From contig CALNXK010000013.1 in the NCBI GenBank assembly GCA_942486035.1, positions 1,691,501-1,755,500 of the forward strand: DNA of 64,000 nucleotides, given 5' to 3'. The notes under the pieces were generated by a model, which saw only the letters and a program-made list of their open reading frames with translations, did not search any database and had not been told where the DNA came from. The DNA is from Porites lobata. Its lineage: Eukaryota > Cnidaria > Anthozoa > Scleractinia > Poritidae. The translations under genes and the position numbers were made by a program. Positions 34,433 through 45,618 of this stretch are shown here, one piece after another; the first letter of the stretch is position 1; each line of letters opens with the position of its first letter.

Positions 34433-35521
34433 ATGGGCAACTCGCTAAAGCCACAAAACAAAACTCAGGATGTCTTACTGTCTGAGAAGGCAAACATCGC
34501 ATGGAGCACAATATTTGCTTTAGTCGCCGTCATCATTTTGGCGGGAAATTCCCTTACAGTTGCAGCGTTCACTACCAGGCGTTTGGTGCGCAGGCGCACA
34601 CATTTCTTTCTGATCAGTCTGGCTGTGGCTGACTTGATGGTTGGGGCCCTGGTGATACCACTTTACATCTACTTAAGTATACAGACGGATTTGCCGAAAG
34701 GCGCTGTGCATCACGTCTTCGAAGCAGCGGATATTCTTGCAGGGCTTGCTTCAGTCTTTACCCTTGCAATGATATCAGCGGAAAGGCTTGTCGCTGTTGG
34801 CTGGCCGCTTGTTCACCGAATGTTTCGTAAGCGTAGCTACTTTAATTTCATAGGCCTTGCTTGGTTATTTGCCTTAGCTATATCAGTAATAAATCTGCTG
34901 TATCGTTACAAAATAGTGCCTTACTTTGCTACTTTGGATATTGTGCTGACTGCTTTGTTGACCTCTATTGTTTTCACTTGCACTGCGTACATCGCTTTAT
35001 GGATCAAAGTTCGTTTTCGGGATTACGGCGGATTTCTTGGTAGGGAACATGACAAAAAGCTTGTAAAAACGTTGTTTCTTGTCACTGGAGTTTTCGTTTT
35101 AACATGGACGCCTTTTCAGGCGCTGCTGTTTGTTGTCCATTTCTGCCGAACTTGTCCGATCCCCCCGCAGAATGTAGTAAACTTTGTTAAGCTACTACAT
35201 TTCTGTAACTCTTTTATGAACCCAATAATTTACTCCTTAAGAATACCTGAGTTTCTCATTGCAATTTCTGACATCTTTAACTGTCGATACAACCCACATA
35301 ATAGTGAAATTACCCTAAGAACACTACGCGGAGAAACCTTGGATACAATGACAGGAATTCTAAGTTCCTATTCGTCACTGAATGTGCGTTTCTGCATGGG
35401 CACAGAGAATATGGTCACATCTGAATTAAATTCGTCGACGTTCAGGCAAAAATTCTTCAAGAGGACAAGCTCCAGGATGAACTCTAGTCGCAGGACGCAC
35501 GTGACTACGTCTCCAGTTTGA
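34433..35521 (+). CDS. Rhodopsin-class receptor, paralogue group member 2 (362 aa)
   Basis: Complete single coding exon. The N-terminus has one N-glycosylation motif (NKT at 9-11). Landmarks: GN at 38-39, LAVADLMVG with Asp67, ERL at 117-119, Trp144, WTPF at 225-228, canonical NPIIY at 263-267. His93 occupies position 3.25, so the conserved disulfide Cys is missing. Loop 3 contains DKKLVKTL, as in the 19571 paralogue. The motif VGWP after ERL is also shared with that paralogue, making these two the closest pair. The tail includes MTGILSSYSSL, equivalent to the C-terminal motif of the other group members. The start is chosen because it follows a splice acceptor by 15 nt and precedes a plausible 20-residue extracellular N-terminus. 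Membrane receptor; ligand unknown. Confidence 0.88.
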   Translation: MGNSLKPQNKTQDVLLSEKANIAWSTIFALVAVIILAGNSLTVAAFTTRRLVRRRTHFFLISLAVADLMVGALVIPLYIYLSIQTDLPKGAVHHVFEAADILAGLASVFTLAMISAERLVAVGWPLVHRMFRKRSYFNFIGLAWLFALAISVINLLYRYKIVPYFATLDIVLTALLTSIVFTCTAYIALWIKVRFRDYGGFLGREHDKKLVKTLFLVTGVFVLTWTPFQALLFVVHFCRTCPIPPQNVVNFVKLLHFCNSFMNPIIYSLRIPEFLIAISDIFNCRYNPHNSEITLRTLRGETLDTMTGILSSYSSLNVRFCMGTENMVTSELNSSTFRQKFFKRTSSRMNSSRRTHVTTSPV

Positions 35522-36976
35522 CTGCAATTGCAACAATTGGTGCCAGGTCAGCCATGAGTTGGCTATTTAGAAGTTGAGTGAGAATGAACACAGGTCGGGC
35601 GGGTATCGTTTTACACTATGGGATTTTTATGGGAACGCAATTACCGATTACTAGACAATTATTGGATTATGTTTTTGCGCTATCCCGAATGATCAAGCAG
35701 CTGATTGACTATTCATTCCGGATATCACAAAGACCGAATCTAACATTGACACGCAGATATATATTTTTTAGCAACTAATATAATTTGCAGTCTGTCTACT
35801 TTGAATGGCTTTATAACACATTACGTTGAGGAAACATGCACTGAGCACAGTTGACCTTGCCATTGGAAATCATGCATTGCTTCGGCAACTTACAGATAAG
35901 TCAGTCGCATGCTTGTAGAAGAGAAGATGGTGAGCACAATAATCTCATTAATTAGTCCAAGAGGTAGCACAGGCAACTAAGCAAACAATCCCATAATGCA
36001 ACTCGACCCAACACCGTCTTGGTCTCAATCCCAACGTTAAAATGTTTATTACTGGTCCAATATCACAGTGTTGTATGAATTCACAGGTTTTGACTGGAAT
36101 TACAGCGGTTACCACTAACACGAGCCCTCGGAGGGTTTTTTTCTCTCTATTGAAACCTGAGTTTTCGTGGACGTAAATCAACTGTTTCCATGGTTTTCTC
36201 ACTCGCTCTGACAGAGAAGGTTCCCTCATCGCTGAATAAAGCGGGAAGACTTACAAGAATAATTTCGCACGACGACGTCGTTTTTAATTATTTCATTAAG
36301 ATGAAGGATTATATTGTTAAAACAGCGAGGTCTCTACGAGCTCAGCCGAAACACTCTCTACAGTTTACGTAAAGGTTTTTAGGTTGTTTACTTATTTGAT
36401 TGCATGAAAACACGAGAGCCGTGGACGAATTGCCAAGGAGTATAAATTCAAAGAAGCGAAAGATACCACACCGACAAGGGACAAAGTTTCCTCTAAATGC
36501 CGGACGTTGTTTTGAAAAATAATTTTGTAACCTTCAAATCTACTTATCATTCTTCATGTTATCGAATAGAATCAAGAACTAGCAAGAACTCGGACGAATT
36601 GCGAGCGTGCATTGAGAAAGCTTATGTGTTCGTAACTTACAGTGTGTAAATAAGTGGGTAATTTGAGTTTCCTCCGACAAACACTCAACAAATTTGTACT
36701 CCTCGTAATCTTGACATGAAGTGGTGCCAGATCCGGTAGCAAAATATTGCAAAAACGGCTCAAACGCAGACATGTTCTTCCGAGTGCTCGAGAAACAGGG
36801 AAAGAATCTGCTCTGGGCCAACGAGTAAAAAACAATTGTAGCAGTTGATTGGCGTCCACCAAAACGCAGGTTTGAACCCGAAGAAAAAACCTTAAAGTTT
36901 GAGGACGCGTGTTAGTAGTAGCCACTGTAAAGTGGCAGGAAGAATATACTGAGAAAATTTGCGTCGTCACAAAACG
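35522..36976. other. No gene recognised
   Basis: The minus frames 36572-37069 and 36579-36821 overlap the inserted element at 36992 and lack domains. Nothing is supported. Confidence 0.45.
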
Positions 36977-36991
36977 CTTAGTGGGAAGAAG

Positions 36992-37416
36992 ACAAAAGTA
37001 AGGCAAGGGGCACACATACACCAACCCACGGCCTGGGCAGAACCTCACACATGCACACCGCCATATCACCCGGGCAGTGGCAGCAATGGACAGCTGGTTT
37101 GCCCTTATTGGGGCTTACCAGCATGGCATAGTCATGGGACCTCAGAGATCTTTTACTACCGCCAGCTCCACACAACACATATGGGAGCTGTTGGTTGGGA
37201 ACCGCACTGCAGTTCTCCTACGGCATGCGCGGGGAAGGCGGATCATGAGTTACCCTGATCTGTGTGTCAGCAAATTCAATAAGAAAAAATTAAAGCAAGG
37301 GGCACACATACAGCTGTCCATGGCTGCCACTGCCCGAGTGATATGGCTGTGCGCATACGTGAGGTACTGTCCAGGCCGTGGGTTGGTGTATGTGTGCTCC
37401 TTGATTTTAAGTTTGT
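36992..37416. mobile_element. 425-bp foldback insertion with 15-bp target duplication
   Basis: Flanked by exact copies of CTTAGTGGGAAGAAG (36977-36991 and 37417-37431). The two ends are long imperfect inverted repeats of about 110 bp: the left begins ACAAAAGTAAGGCAAGG and continues CACACATACACCAACCCACG, and the right is its reverse complement ending TTTTAAGTTTGT. GCAAGGGGCACACATACA also recurs internally in direct orientation near 37295. A 15-bp duplication is typical of LINE-mediated retroposition, while long inverted arms are typical of foldback DNA elements. One reading is two opposed copies of a SINE-like unit inserted together. Overlapping ORFs on both strands are shadows. Confidence 0.75.
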
Positions 37417-37526
37417 CTTAGTGGGAAGAAGTATCGAGTGAGAACTCAGTTATTCTTTCATTGTCACTATTTAATTCTTATGTATTTTTTACCTATATCT
37501 ACACTGCGCGTTTAGACACGTGACCT

Positions 37527-37997
37527 CAGTTGTTGAAAAGGTGGCTAGCACTATCCACCGGATAAATCTTTATCCACTGGATACAAAAGAGAATAAATTC
37601 CCACAAGCCACGGCCATTTTGCTCTTCAGAAGCTACTCTGGCCAGATTTTTCCACATAGAAATCTTTTGACTTGTCGACGAAAGTAACGCCAAGTTTGCA
37701 CGTCATATCGCTTGCTGTGCGTGATCGGCAGTGAAATGATTTACCCCGCCAAGTTTAAAATTACATGACACCACTCTAACCGACCAATAAGGTGGCGTCC
37801 TTAAAATAACCTCGCAGTATGACACAGAACCAAGAATAGATTGAAAATACTTTTCATGGGGAGAGGGTCGCGTATGGGGGGATTCGCTCTCTTAAATCAT
37901 TCTCTCTTACTGGATATCGCAATCGGTTTCCCCGAATACATATCTACTGGGTAGTGATTTATCCGCTGGATAGCGCTATTCAGCTTTTGAACAACTG
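37527..37997. mobile_element. 471-bp MITE, CAGTTGTTGAAAAG termini
   Basis: Left CAGTTGTTGAAAAGGTGGCT and right AGCTTTTGAACAACTG are inverted. Inward, CACTATCCACCGGATAAAT pairs with ATTTATCCGCTGGATAGCG. Noncoding middle. Confidence 0.8.
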
Positions 37998-39553
37998 GAG
38001 CCAGGTGTTACGTCTTCATAACGCAGCTTAGCAGCGTTGCAAACGATTTGGCAAAACTTCATTTTCAAAGGGGGCCTTAAATTGCCTCCTTATTTCTTTA
38101 TCCGTTTTATTTGACAGTTTCGGTTTTATGTATCTTTGTCGTTGTTCTTTATTTTTGTTTTTCTTAGAGGGAAACCATTATTAATACCATAATAAGATAT
38201 AAGGATGTTTTCAGTCGATTACTCACAAAAAGCGAGTATCATTAACTTTCTGGAGACATTTGAGCCAAATATTGAGGATAGCTTAAGATTAAACGCTTGA
38301 CAGGTCAGTCTTTGACGAGCTCAGTAAAAATGGTTCATTTCCACACATGAAATTAAAAGTGGATTGGAAGCTGCTTGCCAAGTTTCAAAGGATGAGGAAA
38401 AATCAACATAAAGTAAATCTGTGCGGGTTTATTCAAGCCTTACTACACATGAGGTAGTAGGAGGAATAAATGAAGAGCTATCTGCTACTGATCAGGATGG
38501 GTGGAGGACGGAGGAAGGATGGCATGTACTCCAACTTCCACCGCTTTTACGTCCGAATGGAAAAGATACTACTTTAATATATATATCCAAATAATCGTAT
38601 GATCACAAAACAGGTGATTCAAGACGATTAAAGTGGTTTCAAAATTCTATGTTTATTACCATAAAATTGGAGGAGGTTTTATGATCTTTTCTTTATGGTA
38701 TCGTATTTCATGATTGGAACAAACGGAAAATAGGATTCAAACCAAGAATAACCTTAAATAACCCACAACAATATCACTGCCTTCTTTTATTTGACCTTCT
38801 GCCTTCTAAACTCCCGCAAACCAAAGTGTCCAAAATTGATGTCTTTTTTATCAAATATTTGCGATCGGAAAAATGTAATGCTATTGATAGTTATAAAGAA
38901 CTCAACAAAAGGTTAAAAAAAAGCATAACAGCTGGTCAGTGTGAGTACTTGTATTGCCGGTATTCTTTTTTTTTTTTTTTTGCTTACGTGTAAGAATACA
39001 ATAGTAATTCGGTTAGCAGGACCTGTATGTAAGAAACAAAGAATACTTAACCGAGTTACATCACAGACAGCAGTTACGATAGCAAACATTGATATAAAAA
39101 TCATGTCTATTTTTTGTTTATCATTTGTCTCGTCGTGTACAAATATTTCTCCCTACAATTGGTTTAAAGTTTCACATGGCTATCTCTTAAGACCTATGCA
39201 GTCAAAATCCAACAGCATGGTCAAGTTGCTTGGTGAACCGTCCTGTGAAAAAAAAAAAAAAAAACCTTTCAAAAATTGTCTAGATCTCAGGTCCTGCTAC
39301 CAGTAGGTATACATGAATGAGGGGTCATCTCATTGTTTTGCAGGTGACAGCCCTTTCATTTGGCCCTTTATTACTTTTTGTGTTATTTGTGCACGAAGCC
39401 AAGGCAATCAAACTTATGATGACAAAACTAACAGACTGTGATTACACATAAAACCAAAAAGTCACTTTTATCCCTGTCTTATATACATAAGCTGATGTAA
39501 AAACAAACACAACTTCGTGCACGGCATTAAATTGTGCATATTTCTCTTAGTAC
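37998..39553. other. No gene recognised
   Basis: A poly(T) run at about 38968-38982 and a poly(A) run at about 39248-39264. ORFs over them (38941-39306, 38913-39104) have no features. Confidence 0.45.
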
Positions 39554-39785
39554 CTGAAAATAAATATGTTTGGTTCGTAGTTTGTTTCCAATAACAAGGT
39601 TGGTCCTGTCTTTTTGTCTCCCATTATTTGAACACTACTGTCCTCCAATGCTATAACTGGGAAAACTTTGCATATTCGGCAAAGGTACTCCCTAATGCGA
39701 CTGCCAAGAAAGGGGGAAGCTAGATTGGTGAGAGGATCAGAGAGGGAATAGTGGTTGGTAGGAACCGTCAACTCATCTGGATTCT
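39554..39785 (-). CDS. Candidate internal coding exon, unidentified gene
   Basis: On the minus strand a 232-nt open segment is bounded by a strong acceptor (TTTCTTTTTCTTTGTTAG, exon edge 39785) and a donor-like GTACTAAG after 39554. The peptide starts ENPDELTVPTNHYSLSDPL and includes LGSRIREYLCRICKVFPVIA and DSSVQIMGDKKTGPTLLLET. It has normal protein-like composition in an otherwise noncoding region. The CKV...VQIMGDKKTGPTLLLE stretch loosely resembles the small TFIIIC subunit 6 domain (L...P..Q..G...G....E), but I would not name it on that. No partner exons were identified on either side. Confidence 0.35.
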
Positions 39786-40337
39786 CTAACAAAGAAAAAG
39801 AAATTAACAAATCATTTTTTTTTGTCATTCTCGTAAAAAATTCCAGTTACATAACAGCCATCTCTCACGGTTCTTACCCATTTTGTAATGAGGGTTTGAA
39901 AACTAGGATTATATACCGTAATTAACTCTGTTGATTAATGAATGTTACCAAAGCAAATGGAGTCGGTGGCATAGGCGACTTCGAAAAAGAATCCGAGTAC
40001 TTTCAATGGGACGTCCTTTTGGTTACTAGTTTAGAGTGTCTGTAGTGCCTGCATTTGAAGATTATCCGTTATTTGCAATATATGCAATATATGCAGTAAT
40101 ACGCATGCAGACAAACAACAGACGTCTAACAGCACACATTTGGTTTATCGGACCCTTTATCAACATTCAGAGTATACTCCCCCGGAGAATTTCTAGGGAC
40201 CAAAATACTGAAACCCAGCTGGTATGCCGACTATGTTTACTGTGGGCAAATAAATCAGCTTGCTTGATTGGCATGATTAGTATGAAATAAAGGTAACTAA
40301 ACAAACAGATATTTCCACCACGTTTGCGTGTGTTTGC
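39786..40337. other. No gene recognised
   Basis: Possible intron of the minus-strand exon candidate. The plus ORF 40036-40290 lacks features. Confidence 0.4.
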
Positions 40338-40502
40338 TTATTTATTTATTTTGGTATTATCCCGGTGTATGGGAGAGGATGTCTTCTTTTCTTTGCCTTT
40401 ATAAACACTTATTAACCAGAAGATCACAAAAAAAGAAAAGAAAAGGCATTGAAGCAAAATAGTAATGGTAAGAGATTCAACGAGGTCCACTGAACTGTTC
40501 AT
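40338..40502 (-). CDS. Possible small one-helix membrane protein (54 aa)
   Basis: From the ATG at 40502 the frame reads MNSSVDLVESLTITILLQC, then a hydrophobic helix CLFFSFFVIFWLIS, then a basic end VYKGKEKKTSS. This gives an N-terminal outside / C-terminal inside topology by the positive-inside rule. The frame is open further upstream but without another ATG. There are too few residues for family recognition, and the helix lies over a T/C-rich tract that might produce it by chance. Confidence 0.25.
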   Translation of the reverse strand: MNSSVDLVESLTITILLQCLFFSFFVIFWLISVYKGKEKKTSSPIHRDNTKINK

Positions 40503-40900
40503 GATCAATCTAGGTTTCCCGGGACTCGACAATATTTCAAGTTACTTATTATAACTACATCGGTACTGCTTTGGGCTAAAAGAAAAGACAAAACAAAAAG
40601 TTGTTCGTGTTGCATATGTATATCGTATCTACATGAGCTTAGCCAGAATCATAAAATAAAGTAGTTCTTATAGATAATGTTATTTTAACCATCGATGAAA
40701 GCTTAAGAAGGTCACCAGTACAAATCAGGTAACAAACCTATGCCTTCGATATACATCGTCAGCTACAGCTTTGGACGAGTCAGTCGATTTACATTTTACA
40801 GTTGTATAATAGTGTAATATTTTCCTCTTTCTTTTTAACAGAATTACAAAAATCGTGGTTAAATGTTTGTGTTAAAGAGAACTGTTTGACGATTGACGAA
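40503..40900. other. 5' flank of the receptor at 40901
   Basis: A strong acceptor TTTCCTCTTTCTTTTTAACAG (AG at 40840-40841) precedes the coding exon. Between it and the start Met there is a short upstream ORF (ATG at 40863, eight codons, stop at 40887-40889). Confidence 0.5.
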
Positions 40901-41794
40901 ATGGATTTCAACAAATGGAACGTGTTTTGGAGTATATGCTTTGGCGTGATGGCATTCATGGTAATAGCTGGAAACGCTATTTCTATTGTTATTCTTTCCA
41001 CGAGAAGACTACGAAAGCGTCCTCACTTTTTGCTGATAAGTTTAGCTGTTGCAGATTTCTTGGTCGGATTATTAGCCATACCAGTATACATGATTGTCGT
41101 AATCTCCGGAGCAAACCTCGCCTCCAAACTAGCTTTTGACTGCGTGGATATGTTTACAGGATTTGCATCTACTTTCACCCTGGCCATCATTTCTCTTGAG
41201 AGACTCAATGCCATTGCTCGACCTCTCCATCATCGCCAGCTCACTTTATGGAGTTATTCCGCTGCTATATCGTTGCCATGGGTCCTGTCATCCTTCATAA
41301 CATCGTTTAGGGTGCTTCTCGACTTCGTTTTCATTACTGTTCACCAGTTCTTGACGATTATAATCATCAGCTTATCTACTCCATTGCTTATCTCGTGTAT
41401 TAGTTATAGCTACATATGGAAGAAGCAACGCACCCGAATACGTAACAGTTTCAGACAGAGACACGAGACCAGATTCTCCAAGACTGTGTTTTTGATAACT
41501 GGAACATTTCTGGTGACTTGGATGCCATTTCAAATTTTAGTCATCGTATTCATTTTATGTTTTCCATGCAGGGCCATCCCCATTTCAGTTGTATTCGTTA
41601 TAAAACTCCTTCAATTCGGCAACTCGATTGTTAATTTTCTTATCTATTGCTTTAGGATGCCGAGTTATCGAAAATCGTTGTTTGCTATTTTGTCTCATGG
41701 TAGGGATTCTCGAAAAGGAAGCCGGGCAGTGTCTCCATTTAATGAGAATCAAACGACAAACATCACTCTTATTTCGTTTTCTAGCTTACAATAG
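40901..41794 (+). CDS. Rhodopsin-class receptor, paralogue group member 3 (297 aa)
   Basis: I start the protein at the Met of MDFNKWNVFW (40901), not at the longer frame's Met at 40802. The latter lies upstream of the splice acceptor, and the 53861 paralogue begins MDFLRWNTLW at the same point. Landmarks: GN at 24-25, LAVADFLVG with Asp52, ERL at 100-102, Trp127 in TM4, WMPF at 207-210, NFLIY at 245-249. Lys76 sits at 3.25; Cys81 (FDCVDMF) is five residues later and may or may not pair. ICL3 is short and basic (WKKQRTRIRNSFRQRHE). The very short N-terminus has no glycosylation site. The tail ends TTNITLISFSSLQ, shared with the paralogue's TGVALVSFASLRR. Plasma-membrane receptor, ligand unknown. 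Confidence 0.88.
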   Translation: MDFNKWNVFWSICFGVMAFMVIAGNAISIVILSTRRLRKRPHFLLISLAVADFLVGLLAIPVYMIVVISGANLASKLAFDCVDMFTGFASTFTLAIISLERLNAIARPLHHRQLTLWSYSAAISLPWVLSSFITSFRVLLDFVFITVHQFLTIIIISLSTPLLISCISYSYIWKKQRTRIRNSFRQRHETRFSKTVFLITGTFLVTWMPFQILVIVFILCFPCRAIPISVVFVIKLLQFGNSIVNFLIYCFRMPSYRKSLFAILSHGRDSRKGSRAVSPFNENQTTNITLISFSSLQ

Positions 41795-43227
41795 TTGACC
41801 ATACGGGATGAGCGTGAAAAATGACTGATGACATGCTGCTCCATTCTGCTTTCCTCTTGGCACAAAAAAGAAAAAAAAACATTAAAGGACAATAAAATCT
41901 TGAATCATTCACTTTTGAAAGCGCTGAGCACTCAGGAGTGGAAGTAAATTGCGAGGGGAAATACAGAGTTTCGAAACTTTTTTGCCATTCGCAATGATTG
42001 TACTTAATAGTTGAGGCGTACAATTTAAGGGGAAAAGTATCCTGCTGTTGATTAGCAACTATGCAATTGCTGATTTCGTAAAGAAAAATTCAGTAGACTG
42101 AACATATTTTGGCATTGTACTAAGAGAGGATCCTATGCAGGAGTGGTATTAAAGTAATAAAATTTATTTTATAATAAGGTGCTTCAGCTGTTTTGGGATT
42201 TTTTTCATGGTCTTTGGGTGTGGATTTACATATTTTTCAGTTTTTTTGTTATTTAATTTCGAAACAAAGTTTGGAGAATTTCAAAGTTTCTCTCAGAATC
42301 CCACAGTAATGTTTACGAAATAGGTACACATCATTGTTGTAAAAATTATTTGACCGGAAGCATGTAATAAGAATTGTTTTGAAACGATGGAGTAGAAATT
42401 AACATTAAAGTTCGAATGAAAATAATTGAAAAGGAAGGATCCTACAAAAAAATATTTTACACATTAAATATCTCAAGCAGTTTAAACAAAAACAAAAAAG
42501 CAAAGTAAAGTAAACTAACCCCCCCCCCCCCCAAATTCCAATTTTTGGCGATTCCACTGTAAATATATTGCTTCATGTAACAAAAGGTCCTCTAGATTGC
42601 CATACCACATCCCATAGCCTTCCTAGTGAAAATTTATCGCCAATTCCCAAAAGGCCGCACGCTATGTCACCTAAAGATGTAAATGTATTTTACCCGACTG
42701 TTTTGCAAGTTCGCTCATCAAAAAAGGCCTTTACTTTATAGGGTGATAGCTGTATCGAGCAAAATATAAAGTGGCACGTAGAAAAAGATGAGTGACCAAG
42801 GTAACTGCAGTATCTAGTACATATGCATTGCTAGATCAGCCGAGTTTGAAACACTCTTACGTTTTTCAAACCCTTAGTAAATCTTCAGATTGTTCATAAC
42901 AATCTGAATGCTAATAATGAGCATAAAAATGAAAACATTTGAATTTCACTTCGCCTACCGTCTTTAATAATTTCAACGTTTTCGGTATCAAAATGGAAAG
43001 GAAAAAGCCTGGGTAGGAAAATCAAAAGCACATTGACTACAATGTGTCTGTGCGTCGGTGTGGGCTGAAAGCAGTGTGGCCTCTTACAGCGAACTATTGT
43101 ATCTTTCATCATTATTCACGATTGCTATCTGTTTAATTAATCATGCCCTACTGGCAAATCAACCCACCGTGGCTGGTCTACAATATATTTCACTGGATTA
43201 GAAAGAATTTGGAAAACAGAAATAGAG
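41795..43227. other. No gene recognised; poly(C) run at about 42518
   Basis: Contains a C homopolymer of about 15 bases (42518-42532). No coding region supported. Confidence 0.5.
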
Positions 43228-43371
43228 AATATTACACGGTGGCGAGAAGATATGAATTTTATGTTCGAGTGGCAAGAACAATATCTCACGAGTGAGCGCA
43301 GCGAACGAGTGAGATATTGCTCTTGCCACGAGAACATAAAATTCATATCTTCGAGCTAACGTGTAATATTC
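43228..43371. mobile_element. 144-bp foldback MITE, GAATATTACACG termini
   Basis: GAATATTACACG and CGTGTAATATTC form the ends. The arms continue AGATATGAATTTTATGTTC / GAACATAAAATTCATATCT and close on GAGTGAGCGCAGCGAACGAG. The hairpin is nearly complete over the whole length. Confidence 0.85.
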
Positions 43372-43393
43372 TTTTTATTATATAAACATACTG

Positions 43394-43580
43394 ATGACGG
43401 CGTTTTTGATGATTTTCCGAAGATTTCCGACCACCTTCCGAAGATTTCCGAAGATTTTTCAAATTGTCCCGAAGACCAGACGAACGTTCCCGAACATTTT
43501 CCGAGAATTTCCGAAAATTTCCGAAGATGTCCGAAGATTGCCGAGCACTTTCGAGGAAGACCCGAAGATGTTTCGATGAT
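43394..43580. repeat. Minisatellite, TTCCGAAGAT unit
   Basis: About fifteen imperfect copies of a 10-base word TTCCGAAGAT / TTCCGAACAT, with variants. The plus frame translates as repeating RRFPK/FRRFPTTF, but low complexity and the tandem structure explain it. Confidence 0.75.
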
Positions 43581-44799
43581 ACACCAACGAATTTAAGTAC
43601 AATTTAAGAGACAAACCTGATGTCAGTGAAATTATCGATATCTTCACATGTAAAAATATCGTATTTTTACGTGTGTTCAGATACCACATTTCTCGGTGGT
43701 AGAAATCCTTGTAAAACACTGCAGTTTATACAATAAAGAAATTTATTCCATGTAATGGTTGATAGTTGATAGCTACAGAGCTGCCAATGAAGCCAAGGGG
43801 TAATGCCATGTTCCTTCCTCGCTAATCGTCAGTGAAACAGTTTTAATTACGCGCGTTGTCATTTGCAAGCGCCTTTTAGACACGATCAGCACAAAACGTT
43901 ATAGGCAAAAATGGTAAGGTATGCATTGTCCTTAAGTAGAAAAAGTAGATCTATAGTCAGGTTTTCCTATATAAGCCTGCTTTAAATCAATTGCTCCCGG
44001 GTCATTGTAATTGTATAAATGAAATGGATTTTTAACTAGTCATGTGGAATATGTATCAGTGAACTTGATTAGGCATTTGGCCCTCACTTTCTGTGCATTT
44101 TTAAAATTCATCATGTGAGGTTACGAGTCGCAAATTGAAAAAATATATAGATATATTTTTTTTTCTTAAAGTACATGTACTACTGGTTAAAAAATTGTAG
44201 GGCATTATCGGGTTTACTACATTTTTATGTACCAAAAAACGTTGTTTAGAGTGGTGAAAACATACTAAAGAAATCAATTTGAAATATCTCCCTTTTATCC
44301 CATCAAACATTTTTTTTCAGCTGTCACTTAATCTCAAAAAATAGGATTCAGGACCATTAAGAACTAAGTAGCTTTAACTTGTCGATTGCCTTTGAAATTA
44401 AAAGCGAAAGTGTCCTTCTTGTAAGTTAATCAGCATTAAGTTATTCACTGAAGTGTCCAATGAAAAGGGTCCGCGAAATTGTAGGTTTTCGAAATAGCTC
44501 TTTAAGTGGATTTTTTTCATCACGCTTATTCCAATAGTCTTCCAATGCTGCTAGAATTAAGTGCCCCGCAAAAGAGATAACAAACGATCGGGCGAAGCCT
44601 GGTATGTCGCCTGACGTGAATGGAATATTACTCCACTTTTACAAAAGTTGGACAGGTATAACTCATAATACAGTGCATCTAATCGCTCCAATCTTCTTAT
44701 CATTCACCAACCTAAATGTTAAAGTCAACGTAGTATGATTATTACCACTGATTCTCTTTTTTGAGTTATATAATATATATATATAGATAGTTATATAAT
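43581..44799. other. No gene recognised
   Basis: AT-rich, with nothing supported apart from a short (TA)n run just before 44800. Confidence 0.5.
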
Positions 44800-45181
44800 A
44801 TTAATAATCACAGGAGTTCAGGCTTCAGGAGTAATCATTGATCGTTTATTGCGACAGTGCTGTTTCGTATGGTCCGAAATTGTAGGACCACACTCATCAG
44901 GCAACTTCAACGATTGACCGTTAAAATTAAAAGCTGGCAGTAAATATAGGGATGCGTTAAGAGATAGTATCTAGGTAACAGATGGATTGTGTCTTAGTTA
45001 CGTTACTCTAGAGTTCTGAAGTACATATCTGTTTCTGTGGGGGCATGAACTCGCTAGTTCGTTTCGCCTGTTTAGGCTACAAAGCTCTTTTTTACGAATG
45101 ATGATAAACTTTTCATAAAGACAAAGATTACATTTTTTGCTAATGTTGCTATAGGCTTTACATTTCTTTAAAACTTTCCAT
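44800..45181 (-). mobile_element. Penelope-like element copy A (3' end only)
   Basis: Near-identical to 45421-45802 (offset 621). It carries the 3' untranslated end with the hammerhead ribozyme and the last codons of the GIY-YIG ORF. Homology stops abruptly after TTTAAAACTTTCCAT at 45181, where the inverted repeat begins. Confidence 0.85.
44841..44914 (-). ncRNA. Type I hammerhead ribozyme, copy A
   Basis: Same 74-nt sequence as the other two copies. Core CUGAUGA, a 9-bp stem II, GAAA, a 3-bp stem III and the cleavage triplet GUC are all present. Predicted cleavage is between plus-strand positions 44853 and 44852 (read 5' to 3' on the minus strand). Confidence 0.85.
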
Positions 45182-45183
45182 AG

Positions 45184-45418
<235 letters not shown>

Positions 45419-45461
45419 TTATTAATAATCACAGGAGTTCAAGCTTCAGGAGTAATCATTG

Positions 45462-45535
45462 ATCGTTTATTGCGACAGTGCTGTTTCGTATGGTCCGAAA
45501 TTGTAGGACCACACTCATCAGGCAACTTCAACGAT
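45462..45535 (-). ncRNA. Type I hammerhead ribozyme, copy B
   Basis: 74 nt on the minus strand, with the same core and stems as copy C. Predicted cleavage is between plus-strand positions 45474 and 45473. Together with copy A, 621 nt downstream on the same strand, it would release one 621-nt RNA unit. Confidence 0.85.
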
Positions 45536-45618
45536 TGACCGTTAAAATTAAAAGCTGGCAGTAAATATAGGGATGCGTTAAGAGATAGTATCTAGGTAAC
45601 AGATGGATTGTGTCTTAG

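Noticed and set aside
36572..37069. 165-codon minus-strand ORF
   Set aside because: Crosses the border of the 36992 foldback insertion, so it cannot be an ancestral gene; no domain.
42518..42532. Poly(C) run as a functional element
   Set aside because: A simple homopolymer, possibly a sequencing weak spot; no context supports a role.
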